A stretch of 46,740 bases of DNA from Syntrophomonas sp. UBA4807 (GTDB lineage: Bacteria > Bacillota > Syntrophomonadia > Syntrophomonadales > Syntrophomonadaceae), in assembly GCA_002402575.1 (NCBI GenBank), contig DHGD01000156.1:1-46740 (forward strand), in the 5' to 3' direction. Shown in pieces: positions 32,298 to 39,902 of the stretch (position 1 is the stretch's first letter; each line of letters starts with the position of its first letter). The position numbers and the translations under genes were made by a program. The notes beneath the pieces were generated by a model that worked only from the letters and a program-made list of their open reading frames with translations, had not been told where the DNA came from and searched no databases.

Positions 32298-33205
32298 TAT
32301 TTGCTCCTGTCAATTAATAGCTGTCCTGGCGTCATGGGCGTAAAACTGTCGGAGAGCATATCCGCCGCATAAGTGTCTCTGAATCTCTCAATGCTGTAAC
32401 AGCGCGCGGTCATAGCCTGAAAAACCTCGCTTGAAAGCTGCATGCTCTGGGCGAACAAAAATCCCAGAGATGAACCCAGCAAAGCAGCTTGCTGTCTGTA
32501 AGTCAGTCGACCCACCGTCCTCATTCTGCGTGCCTCATACATCTCAATAGAGATTTTGAGCAGCATTATCAAATATCGGTAACTCATTTCGACAATAAAT
32601 GTGAAATGAGCCGGAATACCGATAGACTGCAGTGATTTAAAAAGTCCGCTAACTTTTGTAGTCATTACTAAAAGCGCCACCATGGATAGCGATATTCCGC
32701 TTCTAAGGAAAAGTATGGTTACCGCTTGCATACCCTGACGGGTGATGAAGATGGGGTTGGCTAAAGCCGCAGGTCCGTTAACACTGCCTTGATACAAGAT
32801 AAGGAGCGGTGTGCCGTCTGAAACCAGGTTCAAAGCGGCGGGCAGAGTCACTATCACGGTTATGAGTGGTATTATCCCCCATATACGCTTTTGCAGGGTA
32901 AGCACAGGCAGCCTGGATGCCATCATCAATGCCAAGCTTACTCCCCAGAGCGCTAGCAACAAGCGGTAATCTCTCATCAGAGATAACGCTACCAGCATGA
33001 TGATGCACCCGGCTATTTTGTAGTCCGCGCTTAGAGCTTGTAGCAGTCCTTCCTGCCGGGCCCATTTTTCTGCGGTCAGATCATCCACCATAATACTATT
33101 AAGGCTACGCAGACTTTTGACAAGAAACCTGCCGCCTCCAGCCTTTGCGTTTGAGTATACGCGCGGGTCAGTTTCATTCAGCCATTCTGGAATAAACAGT
33201 TCCAT
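32297..33205 (-). CDS. cbiQ: ECF transporter transmembrane protein (CbiQ/NikQ)
   Basis: A 302-residue CbiQ-family protein with about five membrane helices after a soluble N-terminal 70 residues. The coupling motif near the C-terminus reads YEARRMRTVG, the A-R-x-x-R segment that docks on the ATPase. ATG 33205 with TGAGG upstream is preferred over a start at 33220. It joins CbiM, the small N subunit and CbiO. Confidence 0.9.
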   Translation of the reverse strand: MELFIPEWLNETDPRVYSNAKAGGGRFLVKSLRSLNSIMVDDLTAEKWARQEGLLQALSADYKIAGCIIMLVALSLMRDYRLLLALWGVSLALMMASRLPVLTLQKRIWGIIPLITVIVTLPAALNLVSDGTPLLILYQGSVNGPAALANPIFITRQGMQAVTILFLRSGISLSMVALLVMTTKVSGLFKSLQSIGIPAHFTFIVEMSYRYLIMLLKISIEMYEARRMRTVGRLTYRQQAALLGSSLGFLFAQSMQLSSEVFQAMTARCYSIERFRDTYAADMLSDSFTPMTPGQLLIDRSK

Positions 33206-33209
33206 ACTA

Positions 33210-33521
33210 TTAATCCTCAATAATCCTGCTCAGCCACATAATTGCCGCCACCACCAGAGCAATACCTACCAGTCCTGAGGCCATATATCCCAAAACCGCA
33301 CCTACAGTCCCCTCCGCACCGGGAATGGCATAGTCGGCCAAAATGGCATAATTCCAGGTATCAGCTAAGGCCGCCAAACCAGACGGCAAGATTCCCACTT
33401 CTTCAGTCAACTGCTCAGTCCCCCACTCCCCGAATGCCGTTCCAGTCGCCAACAGTCCTAACGGCGTGAGTAAGAGCAAGGCCAGCATACCCCGCCACAA
33501 TTTGCGATAATGCTTAAACAT
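33210..33521 (-). CDS. Small PDGLE/CbiN-like subunit (NikN)
   Basis: A 103-residue protein with two membrane helices and an extracytoplasmic loop containing WNYAILADYAIPG, the conserved W-x-D-Y region of the PDGLE/NikN small subunits. In CbiMN systems this component is needed to load the metal into CbiM. The ATG overlaps the cbiM stop by 8 bases; the frame is open further upstream but lies inside cbiM. Confidence 0.85.
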   Translation of the reverse strand: MFKHYRKLWRGMLALLLLTPLGLLATGTAFGEWGTEQLTEEVGILPSGLAALADTWNYAILADYAIPGAEGTVGAVLGYMASGLVGIALVVAAIMWLSRIIED

Positions 33522-34230
33522 TGGCCATAACCCCCTTTGTTTTGCCCGTTTTAATTGCGCTAGAGCCAATCATTTCCGGATAGGTGCGGGCCACAAACAA
33601 CACTCCCAGCACGGTAAAGGCGCTCTCTACCGGACCCGCAAAGAGCAGATGTTCTCCCATCATTACCGTTAAGGCAACCTTCAAAGGATACATAAAGTAC
33701 AATGGGGTTCCATCAGGTCCTTGGAACCAATGGTATTGCATACCGAACATAACCGCGGTTGACAAGGCAGCCAGGTTGATTCCAATATAGCCTCCACATG
33801 CAGCCGCCACCAATCCGCGTATTGAACTGGCATCGGCCTTGGCCTTGATGAGGCGGTAAGAATAATAGCCGCCAAAGGACATAAGAAAAGCGATGTTAAA
33901 ACAATTGGCCCCCAAGGTAATGATGCCTCCGTCGCCAAAGATCATGGCCTGAATGATTAAGGCCACCGTGACCGCTACGGTTGCAGCCCAGGGGCCCAAT
34001 AATATGGCAATGAGCACCGCCCCCACCGCATGCGCTGAACTTCCTCCCGGTATAGGCAGATTAAACATCATGATGAGGAAGGAAAACGCGGCACCAATTG
34101 CGAGCAGGGGCGCCTGTTTCTTTTTCATGGTGGTCTGTACCTTTTTAACTGCTATCCCTATGATCGGGACCATTACCGCAGCAATCGGTAGTGCTGTCAC
34201 CGGGCTCAAATAACCGTCTGGAATATGCAT
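33514..34230 (-). CDS. cbiM: Nickel/cobalt ECF substrate-binding membrane protein (CbiM/NikM)
   Basis: A 238-residue S component. It starts MHIPDGYLSP; the free N-terminus Met-His2 is the metal ligand in CbiM/NikM structures, which fixes ATG 34230 as the start although the frame is open to 34302. Six to seven hydrophobic helices follow, with a His-containing GSSAHAVGA segment. Nickel is more likely than cobalt because of the hydrogenase genes and the fused CooT protein next door; the sequence alone cannot separate the two. A terminator hairpin lies upstream. Confidence 0.92.
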   Translation of the reverse strand: MHIPDGYLSPVTALPIAAVMVPIIGIAVKKVQTTMKKKQAPLLAIGAAFSFLIMMFNLPIPGGSSAHAVGAVLIAILLGPWAATVAVTVALIIQAMIFGDGGIITLGANCFNIAFLMSFGGYYSYRLIKAKADASSIRGLVAAACGGYIGINLAALSTAVMFGMQYHWFQGPDGTPLYFMYPLKVALTVMMGEHLLFAGPVESAFTVLGVLFVARTYPEMIGSSAIKTGKTKGVMANV

Positions 34231-34282
34231 TCTAATCAGGACTCCCTTCAACAATATTTTTTGCGACCTCACCCGTTTGAAC

Positions 34283-34333
34283 AAATAAAAACCATGAAGC
34301 ATATCGGGTTCTTCCGTTACACCTTCATGGTTT
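34283..34333 (-). terminator. Terminator/attenuator between cooT fusion gene and cbiM
   Basis: An 11-bp perfect inverted repeat, AAACCATGAAG and CTTCATGGTTT with a 23-base loop, is followed on the minus strand by TTTATTTGTT. Since cbiM starts 53 bases further on with no obvious promoter between, this may tune how much transcript reaches the importer. Confidence 0.65.
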
Positions 34334-34402
34334 ATGTTTTAGGCTTCAGTTCACCGGGAGTGCCGCTTAAGACCAATCCCCTTCGAGAGGATATTTTTCA
34401 GC

Positions 34403-35203
34403 TTAAACGCTCTTGATTAATGTAAACGTGCTTATTATGTTATCATGTTGTACTGAAAAAAGATAGTGTCCCCGGGCTGACAAGAAAAATTTGGCTCTGC
34501 CTGAATCGTCGGTCTTTTGCCTGCGGGGGTACTCATGTGGTGCTGCGGTGGAAAAAGTGGCCTTGATTTCTGTATCTGGCAGAGGCTCGCCATTTTTTAG
34601 AAGTTGAATTTCATAGTATTCACCGATGCGGGCATGGCTGTATCCGCTGGGCACGATCTCCAAAGGCAGCTTTACCGTTTCGATGTCATGATGATGGTGA
34701 TGTCCGATTTCCACCAGGGTTTTAGCATACAACTCCTTAGGGCCAGGCTGATGAACCACCACTTGTATCAGTCCATCCGCCTCCTGTCCGGGATGAAGCA
34801 CGTATTGCCCGTCATGCTGGTGCAGAAGCAGGTCGCGACGCCCGCGGTGATTGAACATGTAGGCGGTTATGCCTTCAAAATCGGCGTCACTTTCAGGTTT
34901 CATGTTGTACCCTTTGTATAGTTTCAAACCTACTTCTTCACCTTCGTGAAAATGCCCGTGATCGGTATCCGGTTCCAGCCATAGTTCCAGGTCCTGGGCA
35001 ACTGTTTGTGGAGGCATCTCTTCTATTAATATGCGGTGACGCACCAGTTCCATCTCACGGAGCCGCGCCGCCACAACTTTTCTTTCTCCAAATACATTTT
35101 CCATGAACAAGGTGTTCTCTTCCCCAGGAATAATGCGGTCCACCTTTTCCATAATTAGTTCTTCTTTACCATCGCGCCACAGGTAGACATTGGCTTCACA
35201 CAT
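34403..35203 (-). CDS. CooT-type nickel-binding domain fused to a DUF4198-like domain
   Basis: A 266-residue protein with two parts. Residues 1-62 match CooT (a small nickel protein of the CO dehydrogenase system): MCEANVY with Cys2, then VFGE and LREMELVRHRILIEE; Cys2 is the nickel ligand in characterised CooT. Residues about 70-266 resemble DUF4198 (NikK-like nickel uptake) proteins: a beta-rich segment with EIQLLKNGEPLPDTEIKATF, TDDSGRAKF and a GHYLFSVQHDN end. Histidines are concentrated at 81-86 (DHGHFH) and 168-172 (five in a row). There is no signal peptide, so the normally exported domain would be cytoplasmic. ATG 35203 has GGAGGT 7 bases upstream. It lies between the fmdE-like gene and cbiM. 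Confidence 0.8.
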   Translation of the reverse strand: MCEANVYLWRDGKEELIMEKVDRIIPGEENTLFMENVFGERKVVAARLREMELVRHRILIEEMPPQTVAQDLELWLEPDTDHGHFHEGEEVGLKLYKGYNMKPESDADFEGITAYMFNHRGRRDLLLHQHDGQYVLHPGQEADGLIQVVVHQPGPKELYAKTLVEIGHHHHHDIETVKLPLEIVPSGYSHARIGEYYEIQLLKNGEPLPDTEIKATFSTAAPHEYPRRQKTDDSGRAKFFLSARGHYLFSVQHDNIISTFTLIKSV

Positions 35204-35208
35204 CGGCA

Positions 35209-35808
35209 CTACCTCCTCTGTAACTTAAAACAGGGCTGGCATAAAAAACCCTCGGCGGTTTCAACAGCCTTTGGTTCCATGACGCCTTCCCCGCACTTAC
35301 AACAGGTCAGGGTGGCATAAATAGAGGCCTGCGGGAGAAGTTCCGCTTCAACTTCCTTCCAGGCGAACAGTTCTTCATAGGGGCAAGTCATGATATGTTC
35401 GAACAACTCCTGCATCACCTGTTCCAGTTCAGCCTGTTCAGAATGATCCAGGTCCTTACGTCCTCTGAGTTCACGGTAACGCTGACCGGCAGTATTGCTT
35501 GAGTCGCGCTTCATCTGCGCTATGCGCAAGGCGCGATTACTGGACCGGTCTATGATGGTATAAACCGTTTTGCCATAATCTCTGAATATAAGGTTGCCTT
35601 TCCCAAAGGTACAACCTAATATGGATTGCAGTGCATCCACCCCGCAGGAATCAGTTTCCACAATCGCCACCACATCCTCGTCTTGATCCCTCTTAATATC
35701 GAGCTGGTCCATGGCCAGTTGAGCAGCCCGCACCCCCGTCAGCAAACCAGGGCAAATATGGCCATGAAATTGTATAGCTAGTTCCAGGGGGGACATGTCC
35801 TTGCACAT
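35209..35808 (-). CDS. FmdE-family protein with C-terminal zinc ribbon
   Basis: A 199-residue protein. The N-terminal half is FmdE: FHGHICPGLLTGVRAAQLAM with the His/Cys metal site, DSCGVDALQSILGCTFGKGN, and a conserved KTVYTI region. The C-terminus is a zinc ribbon, CCKCGE...CQPC. Despite the name, related from formylmethanofuran dehydrogenase clusters, stand-alone FmdE proteins occur in non-methanogens near metal and molybdenum genes, and their role is not established. ATG 35808 with AAGGTGG upstream. It sits 3-5 bases before the CooT fusion gene, so a metal-handling role is likely. Confidence 0.85.
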   Translation of the reverse strand: MCKDMSPLELAIQFHGHICPGLLTGVRAAQLAMDQLDIKRDQDEDVVAIVETDSCGVDALQSILGCTFGKGNLIFRDYGKTVYTIIDRSSNRALRIAQMKRDSSNTAGQRYRELRGRKDLDHSEQAELEQVMQELFEHIMTCPYEELFAWKEVEAELLPQASIYATLTCCKCGEGVMEPKAVETAEGFLCQPCFKLQRR

Positions 35809-35831
35809 CAGCGTGACCCACCTTTCCAATC

Positions 35832-36260
35832 TTAATTATTATCGTGCTGTTTCTGACAATAAACTCTGACGCGGTTAACTAATTGATCTACCTGGACAGG
35901 TAACGGCTCATCCTGACAAGAGCTGATCTCAATGCCACAGCGATTAATAGGCAGTAAAAACTTTATGGCCGGGGAAGATGTTATGGCTTCCGCCATTTTA
36001 GATGTCAATTCCCCGGCATAGCTGTTGGCAGCGATTACGGCTACCGAACCAGCGATAATGTCCACCCGCGGAGCCGACCAGACCACGGCATTTTCCCCAC
36101 TGGCCCCGTCGTTGGCACCAGCCTTCAGCATAACCGAAGCAGCCACCGCGTTAGTGCCCACCGCGATGATATATACTTCTTGTCCCAATTCCCGGCGCAA
36201 TTTTTCTACAATCAATCGGCCGATTCCGCCTCCCTGCCCGTCGATGACCGCAATTTTCAA
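35832..36260 (-). CDS. DUF3842 family protein
   Basis: A 142-residue protein beginning MKIAVIDGQGGGIGRLIVEKLRREL, a Rossmann-like glycine-rich start typical of DUF3842. A cysteine- and proline-rich end (NRCGIEISSCQDEPLP) is conserved in the family. The function is unknown. TTG 36260 is the best start, with GGAGG 7 bases before it. It is the first gene of the nickel-uptake operon, 24 bases upstream of the FmdE start, which suggests a link to metal supply. Confidence 0.82.
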   Translation of the reverse strand: MKIAVIDGQGGGIGRLIVEKLRRELGQEVYIIAVGTNAVAASVMLKAGANDGASGENAVVWSAPRVDIIAGSVAVIAANSYAGELTSKMAEAITSSPAIKFLLPINRCGIEISSCQDEPLPVQVDQLVNRVRVYCQKQHDNN

Positions 36261-36298
36261 AATGCAACCTCCCACGCTTAATTACTGGGTAGAGCCTT

Positions 36299-36349
36299 CT
36301 CAATAAAAGTCAGCTTTTAGCTGGGATACTTAGCTTTGTCCTTATTGAG
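36299..36349 (-). promoter_or_regulatory. Long hairpin in the leader of the nickel-uptake operon
   Basis: CTCAATAA (36299-36306) and TTATTGAG (36342-36349) are perfect arms enclosing a CAGCT-TTT-AGCTG hairpin and a further TTAGCT copy. It lies about 40 bases before the DUF3842 start, between that gene and the small gene upstream. A second structure, AAACCAC/GTGGTTT near 36382-36425, precedes it on the minus strand and is followed by TTTTCTGTTTTT, resembling a terminator. Confidence 0.45.
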
Positions 36350-36479
36350 GGCGCAATAGCATTACTCAAGCAAAAACAGAAAACCACAAAAACCGACCGT
36401 GTTATAAGGGTCAACCTTCGTGGTTTGGCTGTCAGCTAAGATTTTCTTCCCTGGCGTTATGAAGTGACCTTCATGGCCA

Positions 36480-36626
36480 CTATTTTACCAGTTCCTCTGC
36501 CAGTGCTTTGCTCTTTTCGGATAGTGTCAATGCCAATCGGGCCGCGTCCTTGTTCTTGCCCAGAATCAAAGTAGAGGCCAGATCAGCAAGCAAGTTTTTC
36601 AATTCCAATAACAGTTTGGTTGCCAT
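36480..36626 (-). CDS. Small helical protein of unknown function
   Basis: A 48-residue protein, MATKLLLELKNLLADLASTL at its N-terminus and a basic amphipathic C-terminal half ending SKALAEELVK. GGAGG lies 6 bases before ATG 36626; a tandem ATG at 36629 is too close to it. The open frame continues to 36728 without a ribosome site. I recognise no family. It stands just upstream of the nickel-uptake leader. Confidence 0.5.
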   Translation of the reverse strand: MATKLLLELKNLLADLASTLILGKNKDAARLALTLSEKSKALAEELVK

Positions 36627-36789
36627 CATAATCCTCCATTTCATTCCATAATCGACAGATTGCCCTAACGCAAACCCTTTATGCATATCGTTAGTATAAT
36701 TATATACATCCTCGGTCTGAATTCGCACCCATTTTTTTATTTTCCCACAAATAACATATTATGCTTTAGCCCCAATAGGCAATCTTACA

Positions 36790-37629
36790 TCAGGGCAGTT
36801 GTTCCATTATCCGCTGAGCGATGGCATCCATTTCCGCGGAATGGTATTCTTCGATGCGCCCATCATCAACCAATGCATTGAACTTCCCGTCCCAGGGCAG
36901 ACCGCCCAGGAATTCCACTCCAGCCTCTTGCGAAACCTTGCTGCCCTGGGTCTTTCCGAATATTTCGATTTTTTCATTGCAGTGCGGGCAGATCGCATAA
37001 CTCATGTTCTCGATCAGTCCAATTATTGGCAACTGCAGCTTCTTAGCCATCTTTATGGTCTTTTTGACCACCATAAAGGCCAGATCCTGTGGTGAAGATA
37101 CTATGACAATTCCGTTTACGGGCAGCGACTGCATGACTGTCAGGGGTATATCACCGGTTCCAGGAGGCAAATCTACTATTAAATAATCCAGATCGCGCCA
37201 ATCAACATCCGACCAGAACTGTTTGACCGCCCCGGCCAGCATCGGTCCTCTCCAGATTACGGGATCGTCCTCATTGGGAAGAAAGAAATTGATGGACATC
37301 AGCTTGATGCCGCTCTTGCTCTCCGGGGGTATCATGCCATAGTCTCCCGCTTTAATATTGCCTTTGATGCCGAAGGCTTTGGGCTGGCTGGGTCCGGTGA
37401 TATCCGCATCCAATACCCCCACCTTTTTGCCCTGGCGCGCCAGACTCATAGCCAGCAGCCCGGTCACTGATGATTTACCGACCCCGCCTTTGCCGCTCAT
37501 TACTGTGATCACATTGCGGATATTATTGAAAGCGCCTACCAGGGTATTGGGCTGATTCTCCACTCCGCAAGAACTGGCGTCAATGTTGCATCCAGCTGCA
37601 GAGGGACAAGTGTTGCATTTTTCTGACAC
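36790..37629 (-). CDS. mrp: Mrp/NBP35-type Fe-S carrier ATPase
   Basis: A 279-residue P-loop NTPase. The deviant Walker A is SGKGGVGKSS near residue 45, followed by DADITGPSQPKAFGI; DLPPGTGD and the C-terminal CPHC (YAICPHCNEKIEIFG), the Fe-S bridging cysteines, are all present. An N-terminal cysteine-rich segment (CNTCPSAAGCN) resembles NBP35 proteins. It assembles or transfers Fe-S clusters, consistent with the cluster-rich enzymes nearby. It ends 3 bases after the yaiI stop on the same strand. Confidence 0.92.
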   Translation of the reverse strand: MSEKCNTCPSAAGCNIDASSCGVENQPNTLVGAFNNIRNVITVMSGKGGVGKSSVTGLLAMSLARQGKKVGVLDADITGPSQPKAFGIKGNIKAGDYGMIPPESKSGIKLMSINFFLPNEDDPVIWRGPMLAGAVKQFWSDVDWRDLDYLIVDLPPGTGDIPLTVMQSLPVNGIVIVSSPQDLAFMVVKKTIKMAKKLQLPIIGLIENMSYAICPHCNEKIEIFGKTQGSKVSQEAGVEFLGGLPWDGKFNALVDDGRIEEYHSAEMDAIAQRIMEQLP

Positions 37630-37632
37630 AGA

Positions 37633-38085
37633 TCAGTCTCCTTTCGCATCGCTGCCGGTCTGCAGCAATTTTTCAAAATTTTTTTCAAAAAGCTGGTCTA
37701 ACGCTGAATTTCGTTTAGCTGGGCCGGATATCCGCATTCCCCCGCGTCTGGCCCGAGCATTTAAATACCGCTGCGCGAGCAGGGTCTCGATATTGACTGA
37801 ATTATAAATCCTGCCATCGGGATGAATGGCTTGGGCCTTTTTGGCCAGAACCAGCGAAGCCAGCCCATAGTCTTGAGTAACTACAATATCTCCACCTTGA
37901 GTACGGTTGGTTATGGCTATATCGACGGCTTCGGGGGCATAATCCACCATTATTACCTGAGCGTAGCTGCTCTCTATAGCATGGTTTGGATTGCACACCA
38001 TTATTAATTCTACGCCTGATTCCCGCGCTTTTTTTTCTATGATCGTCTTGACCGGGCAGGCATCGGCATCGACTAATATTTTCAT
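37633..38085 (-). CDS. yaiI: YaiI/YqxD family protein (DUF188)
   Basis: A 150-residue PIN-like protein of the DUF188 family. ILVDADACPVK gives the acidic metal centre and DIVVTQDYGLASLVLAKKA the second. A DNase/RNase role is inferred from the fold only. ATG 38085 gives the family-typical length; the frame is open to 38133. Confidence 0.88.
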   Translation of the reverse strand: MKILVDADACPVKTIIEKKARESGVELIMVCNPNHAIESSYAQVIMVDYAPEAVDIAITNRTQGGDIVVTQDYGLASLVLAKKAQAIHPDGRIYNSVNIETLLAQRYLNARARRGGMRISGPAKRNSALDQLFEKNFEKLLQTGSDAKGD

Positions 38086-38260
38086 AGGCGCTTGTCCTGA
38101 GGAAGATAATGCAAGCTTTTCACTCCTAATCAATCATAAAATAGTTTAACACAATTTGGGCCGGCTTATAGTTAAAAATTATCCCACATTGCGAGATGGT
38201 TGGTGTAAGCTGAAAATATTATAATCGTATTGTTTATGACGGATTGGGGAGCTGATTCTA

Positions 38261-38857
38261 TTGATTAGCGACGAGATGCTGGCGTGGCAGACTCTTAGCG
38301 GTGATATAGCAGCTTATGAAGAACTGGTGAACCGCTATAAAAATAGGGTCTATGCCATCGTCTATCGAATCATAGGCCATGCGCAGGAAGCCGAGGATCT
38401 TACCCAGGAGGTTTTTCTTACTGTATACGAGAAGATGTATCAGTTCGACTCTAACAAGAAGTTTGCCCCCTGGATATATCGGATAGCCACCAACACCAGC
38501 ATCAGTTCTTTGCGCAAGCGCAAAAAGGTAGCCCTGGTGAATTTTGATGAGGCTTATAGCGCCCCAATAGACGGTTGCGCTCTGATTAAATCAGACGACC
38601 CCCATTCCGTGTACGAACAACAGGAGCTGCACCGCGAGATTGACGCTGCCATAATGGCCTTGCCAGAAAACTATCGAGTGGTTATCACGCTCCGCTATCA
38701 GATGGATTTAGACAACCAGGAAATAGCCGACAGCCTGGGGATAAGCAAGGAAAATGTCGAGGTTAAGGTGCATCGAGCCCGCAAGGCCCTGCAAAAGATA
38801 CTCTTGAATCGCCGCAGTGAAAGGGGGATAAATCATGAATTGTCAGCAAATAAATAA
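38261..38857 (+). CDS. ECF-family RNA polymerase sigma factor
   Basis: A 198-residue sigma factor with region 2 (YRIIGHAQEAEDLTQEVFLTVYEK, then FAPWIYRIATN) and region 4 (VVITLRYQMDLDNQEIADSLGISKENVEVKVHRARKAL). It lacks region 3, as ECF sigma factors do. It should be held inactive by the membrane anti-sigma factor whose gene overlaps its last 23 bases. TTG 38261 has GGGGAG 9 bases before. The inducing stress is unknown, but an envelope signal is likely given the partner. Confidence 0.92.
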   Translation: MISDEMLAWQTLSGDIAAYEELVNRYKNRVYAIVYRIIGHAQEAEDLTQEVFLTVYEKMYQFDSNKKFAPWIYRIATNTSISSLRKRKKVALVNFDEAYSAPIDGCALIKSDDPHSVYEQQELHREIDAAIMALPENYRVVITLRYQMDLDNQEIADSLGISKENVEVKVHRARKALQKILLNRRSERGINHELSANK

Positions 38858-39902
38858 ATACATTTATGAATTCTGTGACAAGCAATTGTCTCCCCAGTTG
38901 CAGGATGGCGTTCAAGCGCATTTAGATCAATGTGAAAGTTGCCGCGAAAAAGTGGCTGCGGCCAGCCAAGATGGCGACCTATTGCGTAGTCTGGATACCA
39001 TTCCGGCTTTGAGGGCGGACTTTACCGACTTGGTGATGGCCACGGTCAAGCAAAAGCATGGCGAGGTACAGGCAGGTATTCGGGCCGGGCGTTTCCCCCG
39101 TTATACGCGTGAATTCCGCTGGTGGTGGGGTGCAGCCAGTGCCGCGGTTTTGCTCCTGGCGTTATGTTCGCTGCCTATGTTGGATATGCAGATGCCACTA
39201 GGAAGTAAAATTACGGAACAAGACGCTACTGACAGTGTCCCGGCAGAAAAGGTGCCGTTGCTCGCTAACCATCCGGTTTCCGCTGACAGTGCGGTTCAGC
39301 CTCCGCAGGAAGCAAATGTTAAGGAATACGCCGCTCAAACCAGCCCTGGCATCCGACAGGATTCCGCTGTTAAAAGCTCGACGGCTTCTCCAGAACGGCG
39401 CCAGCCTGTGTCGGCGGCACAGCCCTACACTGCCGCAATCCTTACTGATCAGATGGTAAATGCTCCCGTCTATACCAGCCCTAATCGTGGCACCGAACTG
39501 TTGACCCTGCATCCCGCCAACCTGCCGCCGGAATACTCATTAAGGGCGATTATCAGCAATTCCGACCAGGAAATCACTTTTGTATACCTGAACCAACTGA
39601 CCCAGGAGGAATTAAAACTCCAACTCACCGTGCCAACCCAACCAGCACAGAAGCCTTCTCCGGCCGAAGATGCCTCCCCTCAAGTAAGGAGCGCTGTGCC
39701 GAAGAGCGTGGAAGGTTCGGGAGAAAACTCTTCGGTGAAGACTGCCCCCACGGCCAACTCCTACAAGGCCCGGGTTGAACATAACCGGCAGTCATATGAA
39801 ATGGTTCTGAGCAGTAATCTGGACGATAAGCAAATGGCATCCCTGGCCGATGCAATTAAATTAGAGGAGGGAATTCCAGATGTTAAAACGGAAAATCCAT
39901 AG
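38835..39902 (+). CDS. Membrane anti-sigma factor with zinc-finger domain
   Basis: A 355-residue protein. The N-terminal ZAS domain has H29-x3-C33-x2-C36, the zinc motif that binds ECF sigma factors. One membrane helix spans roughly residues 98-117. The outside part begins with a low-complexity linker rich in Pro, Ser and Thr (to about residue 200) and ends in a domain with ELLTLHPANLPPEYSLRA and a YEMVLSSNLDD segment, perhaps a sensor. The start overlaps the sigma gene and the end overlaps the SIMPL gene, so the three are coupled. Confidence 0.88.
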   Translation: MNCQQINKYIYEFCDKQLSPQLQDGVQAHLDQCESCREKVAAASQDGDLLRSLDTIPALRADFTDLVMATVKQKHGEVQAGIRAGRFPRYTREFRWWWGAASAAVLLLALCSLPMLDMQMPLGSKITEQDATDSVPAEKVPLLANHPVSADSAVQPPQEANVKEYAAQTSPGIRQDSAVKSSTASPERRQPVSAAQPYTAAILTDQMVNAPVYTSPNRGTELLTLHPANLPPEYSLRAIISNSDQEITFVYLNQLTQEELKLQLTVPTQPAQKPSPAEDASPQVRSAVPKSVEGSGENSSVKTAPTANSYKARVEHNRQSYEMVLSSNLDDKQMASLADAIKLEEGIPDVKTENP

